From positions 1 through 64,000 of the forward strand of contig CAWBNB010000027.1 of the NCBI GenBank assembly GCA_963789885.1: a DNA stretch of 64,000 nucleotides, in the 5' to 3' direction. Positions 26,694 through 35,139 of the stretch are shown here, in pieces. The notes under the pieces are model-generated. The model saw nothing but the letters and a program-made list of their open reading frames with translations, was not told where the DNA came from and ran no database searches. How positions within the stretch are numbered: the first letter of the stretch is position 1; the number at the start of each line of letters is the position of its first letter. The stretch comes from DATEDA01 sp963789885. GTDB lineage: Bacteria > Pseudomonadota > Gammaproteobacteria > Burkholderiales > SG8-39. A program made the translations under genes and the position numbers.

Positions 26694-28166
26694 GTGGCGC
26701 TCGAGAGACAGATCTACGTCATCTCCGATTTACATCTCGGCGGGTCCTGGCCAGGGGAAAATCCCGCATTCCCGAGGGGTTTCCGGATGATGACTCATCC
26801 GGACGTGCTCGCGAGATTCATCTCCGGCCTCGCTGCACGAACGGGCGGGACCGTAATCGAGCTCGTCATCAACGGCGATTTCGTCGATTTTCTGGCCGAA
26901 GCGCACGGAGAAACGGAACGCTGGACGCCGTTTCTCGCGGACCCGGGAGAAGCGCTTGCGACATTCATGCGAGTCGCCGAACGCGCTGGTGACAGGGAAG
27001 TATTTGACGCATTGCGTGACTTCATCGCGGCGGGCCACGCCCTCACGGTCCTGCTTGGGAACCATGATCTCGAGCTGAGCCTGCCGGCCGTACGTCGGGC
27101 ATTCGAAGAGCGTGTCGGTGCGGTTGGCGCGCGCTCGATCCGGTTTCTCTATGACGGCGAAGCGTATACGGTCGGTGAAGCCCTGATCGAGCACGGCAAC
27201 CGCTACGACCCTCCAAACCGCGTGGATCACGGGGGTCTAAGGCAGCTTCGTTCCCTTCAGTCTCGTGGACAGTTCGAGGAGATGGGCGGGCGTTTTAGCG
27301 CACCTGCCGGCAGCCAGCTGGTCGCGCGAGTAATGAACCCACTGAAATCGGACTTCGCGTTCATCGATCTTCTCAAACCCGAATCCGAGCCGTTGTTTGC
27401 GCTCGTGCTGGCTCTCGACCCCGGGCATGCGGAGACCGTGCGCAAGATTGCCCGAGCGGTTCCGATCGGACGTGCCTACGGAACTGCGATCGGCGAGTCA
27501 TCCGCGCTGCCGCGATTCGGCGCAGAGGTCGGCGGCATGTCGTCCACCTCCGATACCGTGTTTCATGGCGACCTTGCACCGGAAAAATCCGATGTTTCCG
27601 ACGCCGCGCTCCGGCGCGTACTGTCCGCCGTTCTTCCATCCGAGGCGATCGATTCGCTCCTGCGCGAATCGAGCGCGGATGTACGCTTCGGAGCTGACGT
27701 TGGCGCGCTGGAGCGAGCAACCGCGATCTGGAGCCTTGTCAGGTTGGCCGCGGCCGGAAACTGGGTATCCGCGAATCGTCGGCTGGCGCTCCTGCGCGAT
27801 ACGCTGCCCGCCATCGACCGGGAAGAGAGCTTCGAACGAAAGCTGGAGCCTGCGAAGCGGTACCTCGACGCGGCGCGAGCGCTCGCAAAGCGCCATCGGT
27901 TCGTCGTGTTTGGCCACACGCATCACGCAAAGTCGGTACCGGTCGGGGACGGGCTTTACCTCAACTCCGGCACTTGGGCGAACTTGATGCGCTTTCCGGC
28001 CGACCTGTTCTCCTCGGACGAAAAGGTCTCCATGACGGCGATGAGAGCGTTTCTCGAAGAAGTCTGGCAGAACCGGATCGAACATTACATAGAGTTCTCG
28101 CCGACCTACGTTCTCCTTGAGGTCGAGCGCGGCGGCCGAACGCACGCCACTCTGTGCGACGCATGA
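26694..28166 (+). CDS. calcineurin-like metallophosphoesterase, partner of the STAND gene
   Basis: 490 residues from GTG 26694, with GGGAGGGG just upstream. The metallophosphoesterase metal-binding motifs are in order: YVISDLHLGG (D12, H14), VINGDFVDFL, LLGNHDLEL (GNHD at 122-125), a middle histidine in LIEHGNRYD, and VFGHTHHAK (GHTH at 407-410), followed by YLNSGTWANLM. The 220-residue insert between the HGN and GHTH motifs is far longer than in a minimal enzyme and has no motif I know. No signal peptide or membrane segment is visible. It ends 40 bp before the protease-STAND gene in the same direction and is surely co-transcribed. It could hydrolyse a nucleotide signal, nucleic acid or phosphoprotein; the sequence does not say which. 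A TAGAAT about 30 bp upstream may be a -10. Confidence 0.9.
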   Translation: MALERQIYVISDLHLGGSWPGENPAFPRGFRMMTHPDVLARFISGLAARTGGTVIELVINGDFVDFLAEAHGETERWTPFLADPGEALATFMRVAERAGDREVFDALRDFIAAGHALTVLLGNHDLELSLPAVRRAFEERVGAVGARSIRFLYDGEAYTVGEALIEHGNRYDPPNRVDHGGLRQLRSLQSRGQFEEMGGRFSAPAGSQLVARVMNPLKSDFAFIDLLKPESEPLFALVLALDPGHAETVRKIARAVPIGRAYGTAIGESSALPRFGAEVGGMSSTSDTVFHGDLAPEKSDVSDAALRRVLSAVLPSEAIDSLLRESSADVRFGADVGALERATAIWSLVRLAAAGNWVSANRRLALLRDTLPAIDREESFERKLEPAKRYLDAARALAKRHRFVVFGHTHHAKSVPVGDGLYLNSGTWANLMRFPADLFSSDEKVSMTAMRAFLEEVWQNRIEHYIEFSPTYVLLEVERGGRTHATLCDA

Positions 28167-28206
28167 TTCGCCCTCGCCGGCGAGATTGCATCACCACCCG
28201 TGGTCA

Positions 28207-31200
28207 ATGATCACTAGTACCCTTACCGATGCGATTGCTCGGATCGAGGTCTACGCCGGAAAGGAGCTACGCCAGCGAGGTACTGGCTTCCTCGTCGATG
28301 CTGGGCATGCGGTGACGGCTCTCCACGTCGTCGCGGACCGCAGCGTTTCGCCTCCTGCGCAATATGGCACTCGAGTCGTCCTTAGGTTCGGCGACGACTC
28401 CACCGAAGCAACCGTCCTACTCTACGACACTGCAAAGGACTGGGCGCTCCTCGGCCTCAAGACCGCACGGAAGGTCCAACCAATTGCGCTAGCGCGGCTC
28501 GACCGCCCGGTTGACCGTTGCTGGATGTGGGGCTTCGCGGAGCTCAACGCGCTCAACGGGAAGACATTCACCGGCGAGATCCTGCGAGTAGACGCCGCAT
28601 TCGGCGACCGGTCTCCGATGCTCGAGATCGATTCGCGTAACGCCCAGGGCGCACCGATCGGGGGGCTTTCTGGAGGTCCGTGCTTTGTGCAGGGCCGGGC
28701 AATCGGCCTCGTGCAGGCGAATCTCGAGGAAGGTCGACGCAACATCGCCGGCGCGCTGTATGCGCTTCCCATCGAGGTGGTCGTCGCCGGCTGCCGGGAT
28801 CTTCTACCTACCCTCGAGGTCCTTGAGCTCGAGTGGTTACGGCCGGACGCACCGCACCAGGCTGAGCGCCCGCCGGCCTGGTTCGTCGAGACTCCGCGGG
28901 TCGGTGAGATCGCTGAACGCATCGCGGCCACGCTGCACGACCGCGCGAAGCTGCATGCGCCGATCGTGATCTGGGGCGCCGCAGGGTCAGGGAAGACGAC
29001 GATCGCTGCAGCAGTCTCTGCGGCAATAGAGCATCTGTTTCCGGATGGCACGCTCTGGACCACGCTCGGACGGTCCGAGGAGCGCGCCGACGCCGTGCAT
29101 CGTGGATCCCTGCTGACCAAGCTCGGAGCGTGGGTGCAGGAATTTGACCGGGCCTTCGTCGCGTCATCGATCGATGTCTGCTCACGACACATGCGGTCCC
29201 TCCTCGCGGACCGGCGCTGCCTGCTGGTGATCGACGACGCCTGGGATCCCGATGCCGTCGAGCCGTTCCTGGTTGCAGGTGCGAAGTGTCGTACGATCAT
29301 CACTACCCGACGGCGGGACATTGCCGAAGCCTTGGGTGGCGAGGTGTTCGAGCAACGCGAGCTAGAGCGGGAACAGTCACTTGCGCTTCTCGCCGCGCGC
29401 CTCGGGCGCCCTCTCCCCGAAAGTGAGCGCGAAATGGCGGCGCGCACTGCGCAGATCGTCGGCCATCTGCCCCTCGCGTTGGTGCATGTCGCAACCGCCG
29501 TTGGGCGCGGTAAGGCATGGTCGGAGATCGCGCAGGATCTCGGTGCAGAGGTCTCGCGGCTCGAGTCGATCGAGCCGCTCGCGAACCTCCGCCGGTCTGA
29601 CACTGGGCTAGAGGCCGTCCTGAATCTGAGCTTGAAGGGATTGCTCGATTACCGGAACGGAGATCGGCTGCATGCTGCATTTGCGTGGCTCGGAGTCACG
29701 CCCGAGGATGCTGATCTTCCGGTCGCCGCCGTGGCGCAGCTGTGGGAAACCGATCCAGTGCAGGGGGGCAGCTGGCTGGAGATTCTGTGGAACGACGCGC
29801 TGCTGACGCGCGCGACGGGTGAACCGCGCGCATATCGTCTCCACGACCTGTGGCTGGATCGCGCACGGCGACTGCTCACCACCGCTGCGCCAGGTGGTTA
29901 CGGCATCAGCCTGCCGAAAGCGCACGGAGCCGTTCTCGATCGTTATTCGAAGCTATGCAGCCGGCCGAATGCGTGGTGGACGGTGCCGGACGATGGCTAC
30001 ATATTTGATCGGCTTGCCTGGCACCTGGTGGGTGCTAATCGCTCCGAAGCGCTCCACACGCTGCTTGCCGCCGAGACCGCTGACGGAGGAAACGGGTGGT
30101 TCCAGGCCCGCGAACGCACCCATCAACTCGACCGCTATGTGTCCGACATCGATGTTGCGTGGAAGGCCCTCGACTTATCCGAGGACGACGTACTCACGAC
30201 CGAACGACAGTTGCGTTATTCCCTAGCGATCGCGTCCCTTAACAGTAGCGCAGCAAATATTCCGGCCGGTTGGATCGTGCGACTGGTGGCCGAGAAAGCG
30301 TGGAAGAGCCGCGAAGCCGTCCTTCACGCATTGCGAATAGGCGATCATGCCAGTAGAGCGCGCGCGCTAAGCGGCTTGCTGCCTCACCTCGACGACTCCG
30401 AGCGATCGTGGGCTACGCGAAGCGCGGTTCGAGCGGCGTTCACGTGGGGGCAGGTGGGGGACTCGTCGGACACCTGGCTGCGAGAGCGTCTGCCAGAGCT
30501 GCTCGGCCCGCTGGGCCGATGGATGAACGCAGCCCTCTACAGGGAAGTACTGGACGTGCTCTTTGCGCAAGAGGCGCCCATGGCAGCGCTCTCGGCGCTC
30601 GCGCCGACGCTTGCGGAGGCCGATGTCCCAAGAGTTCTCGAGTTTGCACTCAAGCGCGGATACGACGCCGACACCGGAAAGCTGCTCCGCGCTATCAAAC
30701 CTCGGCTTGCCGCTACCGAGCTGGAATCCCTTGTCAAGGGGACCGCTCTCGGGGCCGAGGCCGCGCCAGAAAACAGCAGCTCTCGGGCCTTGAAGGAGTT
30801 TCAGCTTCACCTAGAACTGCTCGTGGTCGCCGATCTACCGGCTCGAGCCCCAGAGGTTCAGTGTCTCGCTGCGTTGCTTCCCTTCGCTGACTGGAGGGGT
30901 CCGGAACTCGTGTCCACCATCGTCGATCGCGCGTCGATCGATACTCCGCTGACGCCACTGGTGGATGCGGCGCTAGCAGTGAAGAACAGCTATGTGCGGA
31001 CGAGGCTTCTCGAGGAGCTTGCGCCGCGACTCACGGGGCCCGATGTGCGACACGTCCTGGCGAGTCTCGATGCGCCGATGGTCGATTCGGTGCGATCGAG
31101 CATGCTTTCAGCACTCCGGGCGGGCCTCCCGACTGATCTTGTCTTGCCCGCGGCAGAGATTGCTCGCAAGCTGGGCAATGCAGGGTTGCGTGCCGCCGCC

Positions 31201-33186
31201 TTGGCGGAACTATCTGCACGCGGTGATGCGCAAACGGCCCAGAGGCTCCAAGACGAAGCGCTAGGGATCTCCCGTGGCGATGCACTGGTCGCGCTCCTGC
31301 CGGAACTAAGCGCGGAGGAGTTCGCGGAGGCGCTTGACGTGCTCGCAACGCGGGACTTCGAGACGCGTTCAAAGAAACTTCTCGCCGCGGCGGCAGCGCT
31401 GCCGGTTCACCTACTACCGAAGGCGTTGGATCTTGCACTGGACAGTAAGTACCAGAGCTCAGAGGTGATGGCTGCGCTCGTGGGGCGCTTCTCCCACGAT
31501 GCTATCCGGATTGTGATTGACCGTCTTCGGTCCAATACGGATCGAAAAGGGCTGGGCGCGCTCGTCATCGCTCTCGCACCTCACATCCCGCCCGATGTCT
31601 TGGCCGACGCGCTCGGCGAGGCCCTCGAGTTTGTGCTGGATGTAGATGAGGGTCGCCGTTGGTCGGAAGGAAAAAGAGCTGCACTCCAGCGCGCCGCTCC
31701 ATACCTTGCCGAGGACGCACTGCGCGCAATCTGTCTCGTCGAGTACGCGCGGCCGGATCAGATGCTGGCCGTTGCACCGGCACTGAAAGGCGAGATCTGG
31801 ATGAAGACCCTGGCGTCCGCCATCCAGAATCTCAAAGAGTCCAGTCATCGACGTGATCAGTGGATGGACCTGCTCGAGAAGCTCGGTGAGCACGCCCCCA
31901 TGCCCCTCCTGATGGAAGGGCTCCGTCAGCTCCGACAAATAGGCGATCAGGCTGAGTGCAGCCGGGCGCTACGCGTTCTGGTGCGACACCTCGACGAAGC
32001 CGCCAAGGAGAAGGTTCTGACAGTCGCGTTGGCGATACCCATGGATAGCTTCGGGTTCGCAACAGAGAGGACAAGAGCTCTCGTGGCACTCGCGCCCGAT
32101 CTTTCGCCGAGACTCCGGGAGCGGGCGCTTGCGGGGGCACAGGCGCTCGAGTGGGAAGGCGATCGACTTGACCTGTGGATCGCGATGCTCCCGCTCTTTG
32201 AGGGTCGCCGCCAGCAGGATCTGGCCTGGGAGGCGTTCGAGCTTGCGCGCAAGGCCGAGATGCTCGAGAAGTATATCGACCGGATCACTGCCGTTCTCGA
32301 CGAGACGCACCTGGAGGAGGCAGGCAAGGTCATCGCGCGTGAATCGCAGAAAGCGGCGGAACGCGCGAGATCCTTGGTGTCTGTGGCGCGCCGGATATCC
32401 GGATCTGAGCGCATTGGGTTGCTGCAGCAAGCGGTCGAGAGCGCAAGAGAGGTCAAGCGTAAACTGGATCGCCGTCGGCTCTTCCAGGATCTTGCGCCCC
32501 ATCTACCTGAGTCGCTCCGAGGCACGATCGAGGAACTGGCGGACTGGCAGCCTGAGGCGAAGGAGGTCGCGGCACCGTCGTCGCGTCCCGAGGTCGAGAT
32601 GGATATCGACGGAGCACTCGCAGCCGCGCGAGGCATCAACGATCGGCTTGTGCGGGGAACGAGGCTCGCCGGGCTTGTCGAGCGGGTGCCAGAGACCGCG
32701 CGTGCCGCCCTTGTGGATGAGTGCTTCCAGGATATCGAAAAAGCGTATCGAGAGGAGCGGATATCGGAACGGTTTACCTGGTGGGAGCTCGAGGACACTC
32801 TGCGGCCGCTTGCGCGCTGGGGATCCTCCACCGTGCACCGAGCCCTTCTCGAGTTCGCTTCAAGCGTTGCCGATCCGAACGAGCGGGCGCGCGCGCTGGC
32901 AGCCCTTTCTCGCCATACGGATCGCACGACGCGCGAGAAAGCTCTAATCGAGGCCTTTCGTGCGACTAACTCGATCGGCTTCCTCATCCCCGACCTTGGA
33001 GAGCTGGATGACGCCTCTAAGCGCTTGCTTTGGCCGCACGCACTTGTGGCTCTGGACTCAGGGTCCCGGGCGGAATGCGTCGGTGGACTGGTGCGCCTCC
33101 TGGCCCCCCTCTGCCCAATCGGGGAGGTCGCAGGCCCCAGGGTCGCCGGGAAGACGATTCTCGAGGCGGTGAGTTGGTGGCCGTAG
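28207..33186 (+). CDS. trypsin-like protease / NB-ARC STAND / helical-repeat protein
   Basis: 1659 residues from the ATG at 28207; an in-frame ATG at 28117 would overlap the phosphoesterase gene and lacks protein character. Residues 1-200 form a trypsin-like serine protease with H40 (TALHVVAD), D78 (KDWALL) and S155 (GGLSGGPCF), so the triad is complete. Next is an NB-ARC NTPase: Walker A GAAGSGKTT at 257-265, Walker B LLVIDDAWD from 339, TIITTRRRDIA, GHLPLALVHVA and an MHD-like LHDLWLDRA. From about residue 560 to the end there is only alpha-helical repeat of about 30-40 residues (lines such as RALVALAPDLSPRLRERAL and ARALAALSRHTDRTTREKAL), the likely sensor. The plan is that of bacterial STAND immune receptors: the repeats sense a trigger, the NTPase oligomerises and the protease is unleashed. 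The trigger and substrate are unknown. Confidence 0.9.
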   Translation: MITSTLTDAIARIEVYAGKELRQRGTGFLVDAGHAVTALHVVADRSVSPPAQYGTRVVLRFGDDSTEATVLLYDTAKDWALLGLKTARKVQPIALARLDRPVDRCWMWGFAELNALNGKTFTGEILRVDAAFGDRSPMLEIDSRNAQGAPIGGLSGGPCFVQGRAIGLVQANLEEGRRNIAGALYALPIEVVVAGCRDLLPTLEVLELEWLRPDAPHQAERPPAWFVETPRVGEIAERIAATLHDRAKLHAPIVIWGAAGSGKTTIAAAVSAAIEHLFPDGTLWTTLGRSEERADAVHRGSLLTKLGAWVQEFDRAFVASSIDVCSRHMRSLLADRRCLLVIDDAWDPDAVEPFLVAGAKCRTIITTRRRDIAEALGGEVFEQRELEREQSLALLAARLGRPLPESEREMAARTAQIVGHLPLALVHVATAVGRGKAWSEIAQDLGAEVSRLESIEPLANLRRSDTGLEAVLNLSLKGLLDYRNGDRLHAAFAWLGVTPEDADLPVAAVAQLWETDPVQGGSWLEILWNDALLTRATGEPRAYRLHDLWLDRARRLLTTAAPGGYGISLPKAHGAVLDRYSKLCSRPNAWWTVPDDGYIFDRLAWHLVGANRSEALHTLLAAETADGGNGWFQARERTHQLDRYVSDIDVAWKALDLSEDDVLTTERQLRYSLAIASLNSSAANIPAGWIVRLVAEKAWKSREAVLHALRIGDHASRARALSGLLPHLDDSERSWATRSAVRAAFTWGQVGDSSDTWLRERLPELLGPLGRWMNAALYREVLDVLFAQEAPMAALSALAPTLAEADVPRVLEFALKRGYDADTGKLLRAIKPRLAATELESLVKGTALGAEAAPENSSSRALKEFQLHLELLVVADLPARAPEVQCLAALLPFADWRGPELVSTIVDRASIDTPLTPLVDAALAVKNSYVRTRLLEELAPRLTGPDVRHVLASLDAPMVDSVRSSMLSALRAGLPTDLVLPAAEIARKLGNAGLRAAALAELSARGDAQTAQRLQDEALGISRGDALVALLPELSAEEFAEALDVLATRDFETRSKKLLAAAAALPVHLLPKALDLALDSKYQSSEVMAALVGRFSHDAIRIVIDRLRSNTDRKGLGALVIALAPHIPPDVLADALGEALEFVLDVDEGRRWSEGKRAALQRAAPYLAEDALRAICLVEYARPDQMLAVAPALKGEIWMKTLASAIQNLKESSHRRDQWMDLLEKLGEHAPMPLLMEGLRQLRQIGDQAECSRALRVLVRHLDEAAKEKVLTVALAIPMDSFGFATERTRALVALAPDLSPRLRERALAGAQALEWEGDRLDLWIAMLPLFEGRRQQDLAWEAFELARKAEMLEKYIDRITAVLDETHLEEAGKVIARESQKAAERARSLVSVARRISGSERIGLLQQAVESAREVKRKLDRRRLFQDLAPHLPESLRGTIEELADWQPEAKEVAAPSSRPEVEMDIDGALAAARGINDRLVRGTRLAGLVERVPETARAALVDECFQDIEKAYREERISERFTWWELEDTLRPLARWGSSTVHRALLEFASSVADPNERARALAALSRHTDRTTREKALIEAFRATNSIGFLIPDLGELDDASKRLLWPHALVALDSGSRAECVGGLVRLLAPLCPIGEVAGPRVAGKTILEAVSWWP

Positions 33187-33248
33187 GCTGTGCGTTAGGC
33201 TGACTGTCGACTTGACCTGGCGCTTAAGCCAGTTCACCCAGGTCGCTC

Positions 33249-33269
33249 GCCGAGCAGACACTGCTCGGC
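33249..33269. terminator. perfect hairpin after the STAND gene
   Basis: GCCGAGCAG and CTGCTCGGC with a 3-base loop, 60 bp after the stop. There is no T run, so it may protect the transcript end more than stop transcription. Confidence 0.45.
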
Positions 33270-33337
33270 GTCGCGCACACCGGACCGAAGTCCCCGAAAC
33301 AGACTTTCAGTAAACGGCGGCGGCAACGAACGAGGGG

Positions 33338-33708
33338 AGCGGTAGCAACTTCATATTTCCCGTGGGCGAAGTTCCACCGGACATGCCAAGTGCCTTCGAT
33401 ACGCTCAGCGGCGTGCCCGTTCCGTTGTCGGATTTCAGGAACTGACGCGGATCCCGATCATCGTCTTCTACGGCGACAACATTCCCGCCCGGCCGACGAA
33501 GTTGCCTGCCCAGGACAGCTGGCGGGTGCGTCTCGAAATGGCTCGGTTGTGGAGGGACGCCGTCAACCGGCACGGGGGTGATGTCACCCTCATCCATCTT
33601 CCCGAGATCGCCATCAGGGGCAACACCCACTTCGCGTTTTCCGATCTGAACAACGTCCAGATCGCCGATCGGGTGCCAAAGTTTCTGGCAGACAAGGGTT
33701 TGGACTGA
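33338..33708 (+). pseudogene. alpha/beta-hydrolase C-terminal fragment
   Basis: Two frames together read the end of an esterase: FPVGEVPPDMPSAF, GVPVPLSDF, then after a frameshift near 33440 LTRIPIIVFYGDNIPARPTK, MARLWRDAVNRHGGDV, IAIRGNTHFAFSDLNNVQIA. The serine nucleophile part is missing. The 108 bp that follow, up to the 71-bp module, are empty. Confidence 0.75.
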
Positions 33709-33816
33709 GCTGAACTGTCGCGCGTGTCCCGAACCAGTCGGCCAAAGGTCGCGCGACGGCCGCGTCGCCTGATCTGCAAGAGACGGCTGCGACCATCACC
33801 TGGTGCAGAACCGGCC

Positions 33817-33887
33817 GTATCATTCACGAACGATGATCGTCGCCAAATCAAGGCTTTATCGTCCACATCCGGCACATTGAATGATAC
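33817..33887. repeat. 71-bp element-end module, copy C
   Basis: GTATCATTCA (33817-33826) and TGAATGATAC (33878-33887), perfect inverted repeats, 71 bp overall like copies A and B, 38 bp before att copy 4. Interior AAATCAAG is conserved. Confidence 0.8.
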
Positions 33888-33925
33888 AGGTCGTGGTGTC
33901 CATCTAGCTGATTCGTAGTCAGAAA

Positions 33926-33970
33926 CTACGAACCAGAGGGTCGTGGGTTCAAATCCTGCCGGGCGCGCCA
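33926..33970 (+). repeat. tRNA-Arg 3' half, att copy 4
   Basis: CTACGAACC to CCA at 33968-33970, with one difference (AGAGGG for AGGGGG). Just upstream TTCGTAGT and ACTACGAA form an inverted repeat around CAGAA, a plausible recombinase core pair centred on the anticodon loop sequence. It is the right boundary of element III. Confidence 0.92.
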
Positions 33971-33977
33971 AAATTCA

Positions 33978-34015
33978 AGCACTTGGAACCCCAAAACCAA
34001 GTGCTCTTCTTTCTT
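33978..34015 (+). terminator. rho-independent terminator after att copy 4
   Basis: AGCACTTGG (33978-33986) pairs with CCAAGTGCT (33997-34005), then CTTCTTTCTT. It is the best preserved of the hairpins that follow the tRNA repeats. Confidence 0.75.
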
Positions 34016-34033
34016 GCGCGACCCCTGCGCGAC
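34015..34033. repeat. tandem arm-type repeat, site 4 (TGCGCGAC x2)
   Basis: TGCGCGAC at 34015-34022 and 34026-34033, period 11, first copy 45 bp after CCA. It differs by one base from the site 1 repeat. Confidence 0.65.
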
Positions 34034-34090
34034 TAGTTATCCACAGCTGCGCAAGTTTTTTCTTCTCGCTGGCACCCGGTCTATAGCTTT

Positions 34091-34171
34091 TTAGGCGTTC
34101 GCGACCCGCGCCGTCACCTGCGGAATTGCCCCAAGATCGCGCATCTCCTGGTCGATTGCACGGCGTTTCAT
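34091..34171 (-). CDS. 26-codon ORF, probably a truncated gene start
   Basis: ATG behind GGAGAAAAG, reading MKRRAIDQEMRDLGAIPQVT and ending ARVANA. The ribosome site is good and it directly follows the permease gene on the same strand. It is probably the 5' remnant of a gene cut off by the array. No family recognised. Confidence 0.4.
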   Translation of the reverse strand: MKRRAIDQEMRDLGAIPQVTARVANA

Positions 34172-34193
34172 CTTTTCTCCTTGGAAGATTCGA

Positions 34194-34925
34194 TCAGAAA
34201 ACGTAAGCCAGGCCGCTGACCAGAAGCACGCCCAAGAGAACGCGCCGGAACTGGCCGTCGCTCACCCGGCCGAAGAGCGCGAGACCGGCGAGCGTGCCCG
34301 TCGCGAGGGGCGCGAGCGAGCGTAGGACCTCGGGTCCGAGCGTGGTCGGGATTCCGCGCTCGACGGCGAGAAAGGTGAGCGCCGCGACCTGCATCGCGGT
34401 GATGTAGGGCTGGACGACGCCCCTCTGGGAGCCTTTCTCGAGCCCGCGCAGGTCGCACCAAACCGTGGGAATCGCACCCGGCATCGCGGTGACACCGCCG
34501 ACTAACCCGCCCACCAGCCCGACGAGAAAGTCATAACGCGTTCCGGTCACGTTCCTGAAAGGGTGGACGGTGGGACGCAGGAGCATGTAGGCGGCATACG
34601 CGGCCAGGAAAACCCCGAACCCAAGGCGAAACAGGGCCGGGTCCGCGTTCAAGAGCACATACAGCGCCGCGGGCAGCCCGGACAGCCCGCCGAGGATGAG
34701 TCTCAGACTGCCGCGCCATTCGATATGGCGGCGCAGGGAGAAGAGGCTCACGCCCTGCACGAGCACGCTGCAAACCATCATCAGCGGCACCGCCTCGCGC
34801 GGCGGCATCACATGCAGCAGCACGGCTCCGGCCACCGCTGAGAATGCGAATCCGGTGAATCCGGAGACGATGGCGCCGCCGAAAATGCCCAGCGCTATGA
34901 ATAGTTGCGGGAGGTCATCGGGCAC
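34194..34925 (-). CDS. TauE/SafE-family membrane permease
   Basis: 243 residues with about eight hydrophobic segments, for example LFIALGIFGGAIVSGFTGFA and AFSAVAGAVLLHVM near the start and FLVGLVGGLVGGVTAMPGAI in the middle, the duplicated G-rich half-repeat typical of TauE/SafE anion exporters. Family members export sulfite, sulfoacetate or related organic anions; the substrate here is open. It may have formed an operon with the truncated ORF downstream. The stretch 34926-35139 contains no gene. Confidence 0.88.
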   Translation of the reverse strand: MPDDLPQLFIALGIFGGAIVSGFTGFAFSAVAGAVLLHVMPPREAVPLMMVCSVLVQGVSLFSLRRHIEWRGSLRLILGGLSGLPAALYVLLNADPALFRLGFGVFLAAYAAYMLLRPTVHPFRNVTGTRYDFLVGLVGGLVGGVTAMPGAIPTVWCDLRGLEKGSQRGVVQPYITAMQVAALTFLAVERGIPTTLGPEVLRSLAPLATGTLAGLALFGRVSDGQFRRVLLGVLLVSGLAYVF

Positions 34926-35139
34926 GATCCACCTATCCTCTCTGGCGAATGGGCTGCGTTGCGGACTACGCTGCGTTGCGCCGGCGGGCTGAGCATCTCT
35001 GCCAGGCTGCGCGTAGCCTAGTGGAGGGCTGTATCAGGAAAATTTCGCCGCAGGGCCGTTTTTGTTTCTCTTTTGTATCGCGGAGCCGAAGCGTGATGAG
35101 GCCCGCGCCCCAGACGCCGGGGAACGCGCAGCGGCGGGC

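Larger units (their letters stand above)
33971..34046 (+). other. left tip of a fourth element with integrase remnant
   Basis: These 76 bp align without gaps to 47-122, the left end of element I, at about 56 identical positions by my count. They end in the same TTATCCACAG that encodes the last integrase codons there. It contains the paired TGCGCGAC repeats. Beyond 34047 the similarity is lost, so the integrase has been deleted. The rest to 34090 holds nothing recognisable. Confidence 0.7.

Noticed and set aside
28117..28206. A start 30 codons earlier for the STAND gene
   Set aside because: These codons overlap the phosphoesterase gene and lack protein character; the protease domain begins right after the ATG at 28207.
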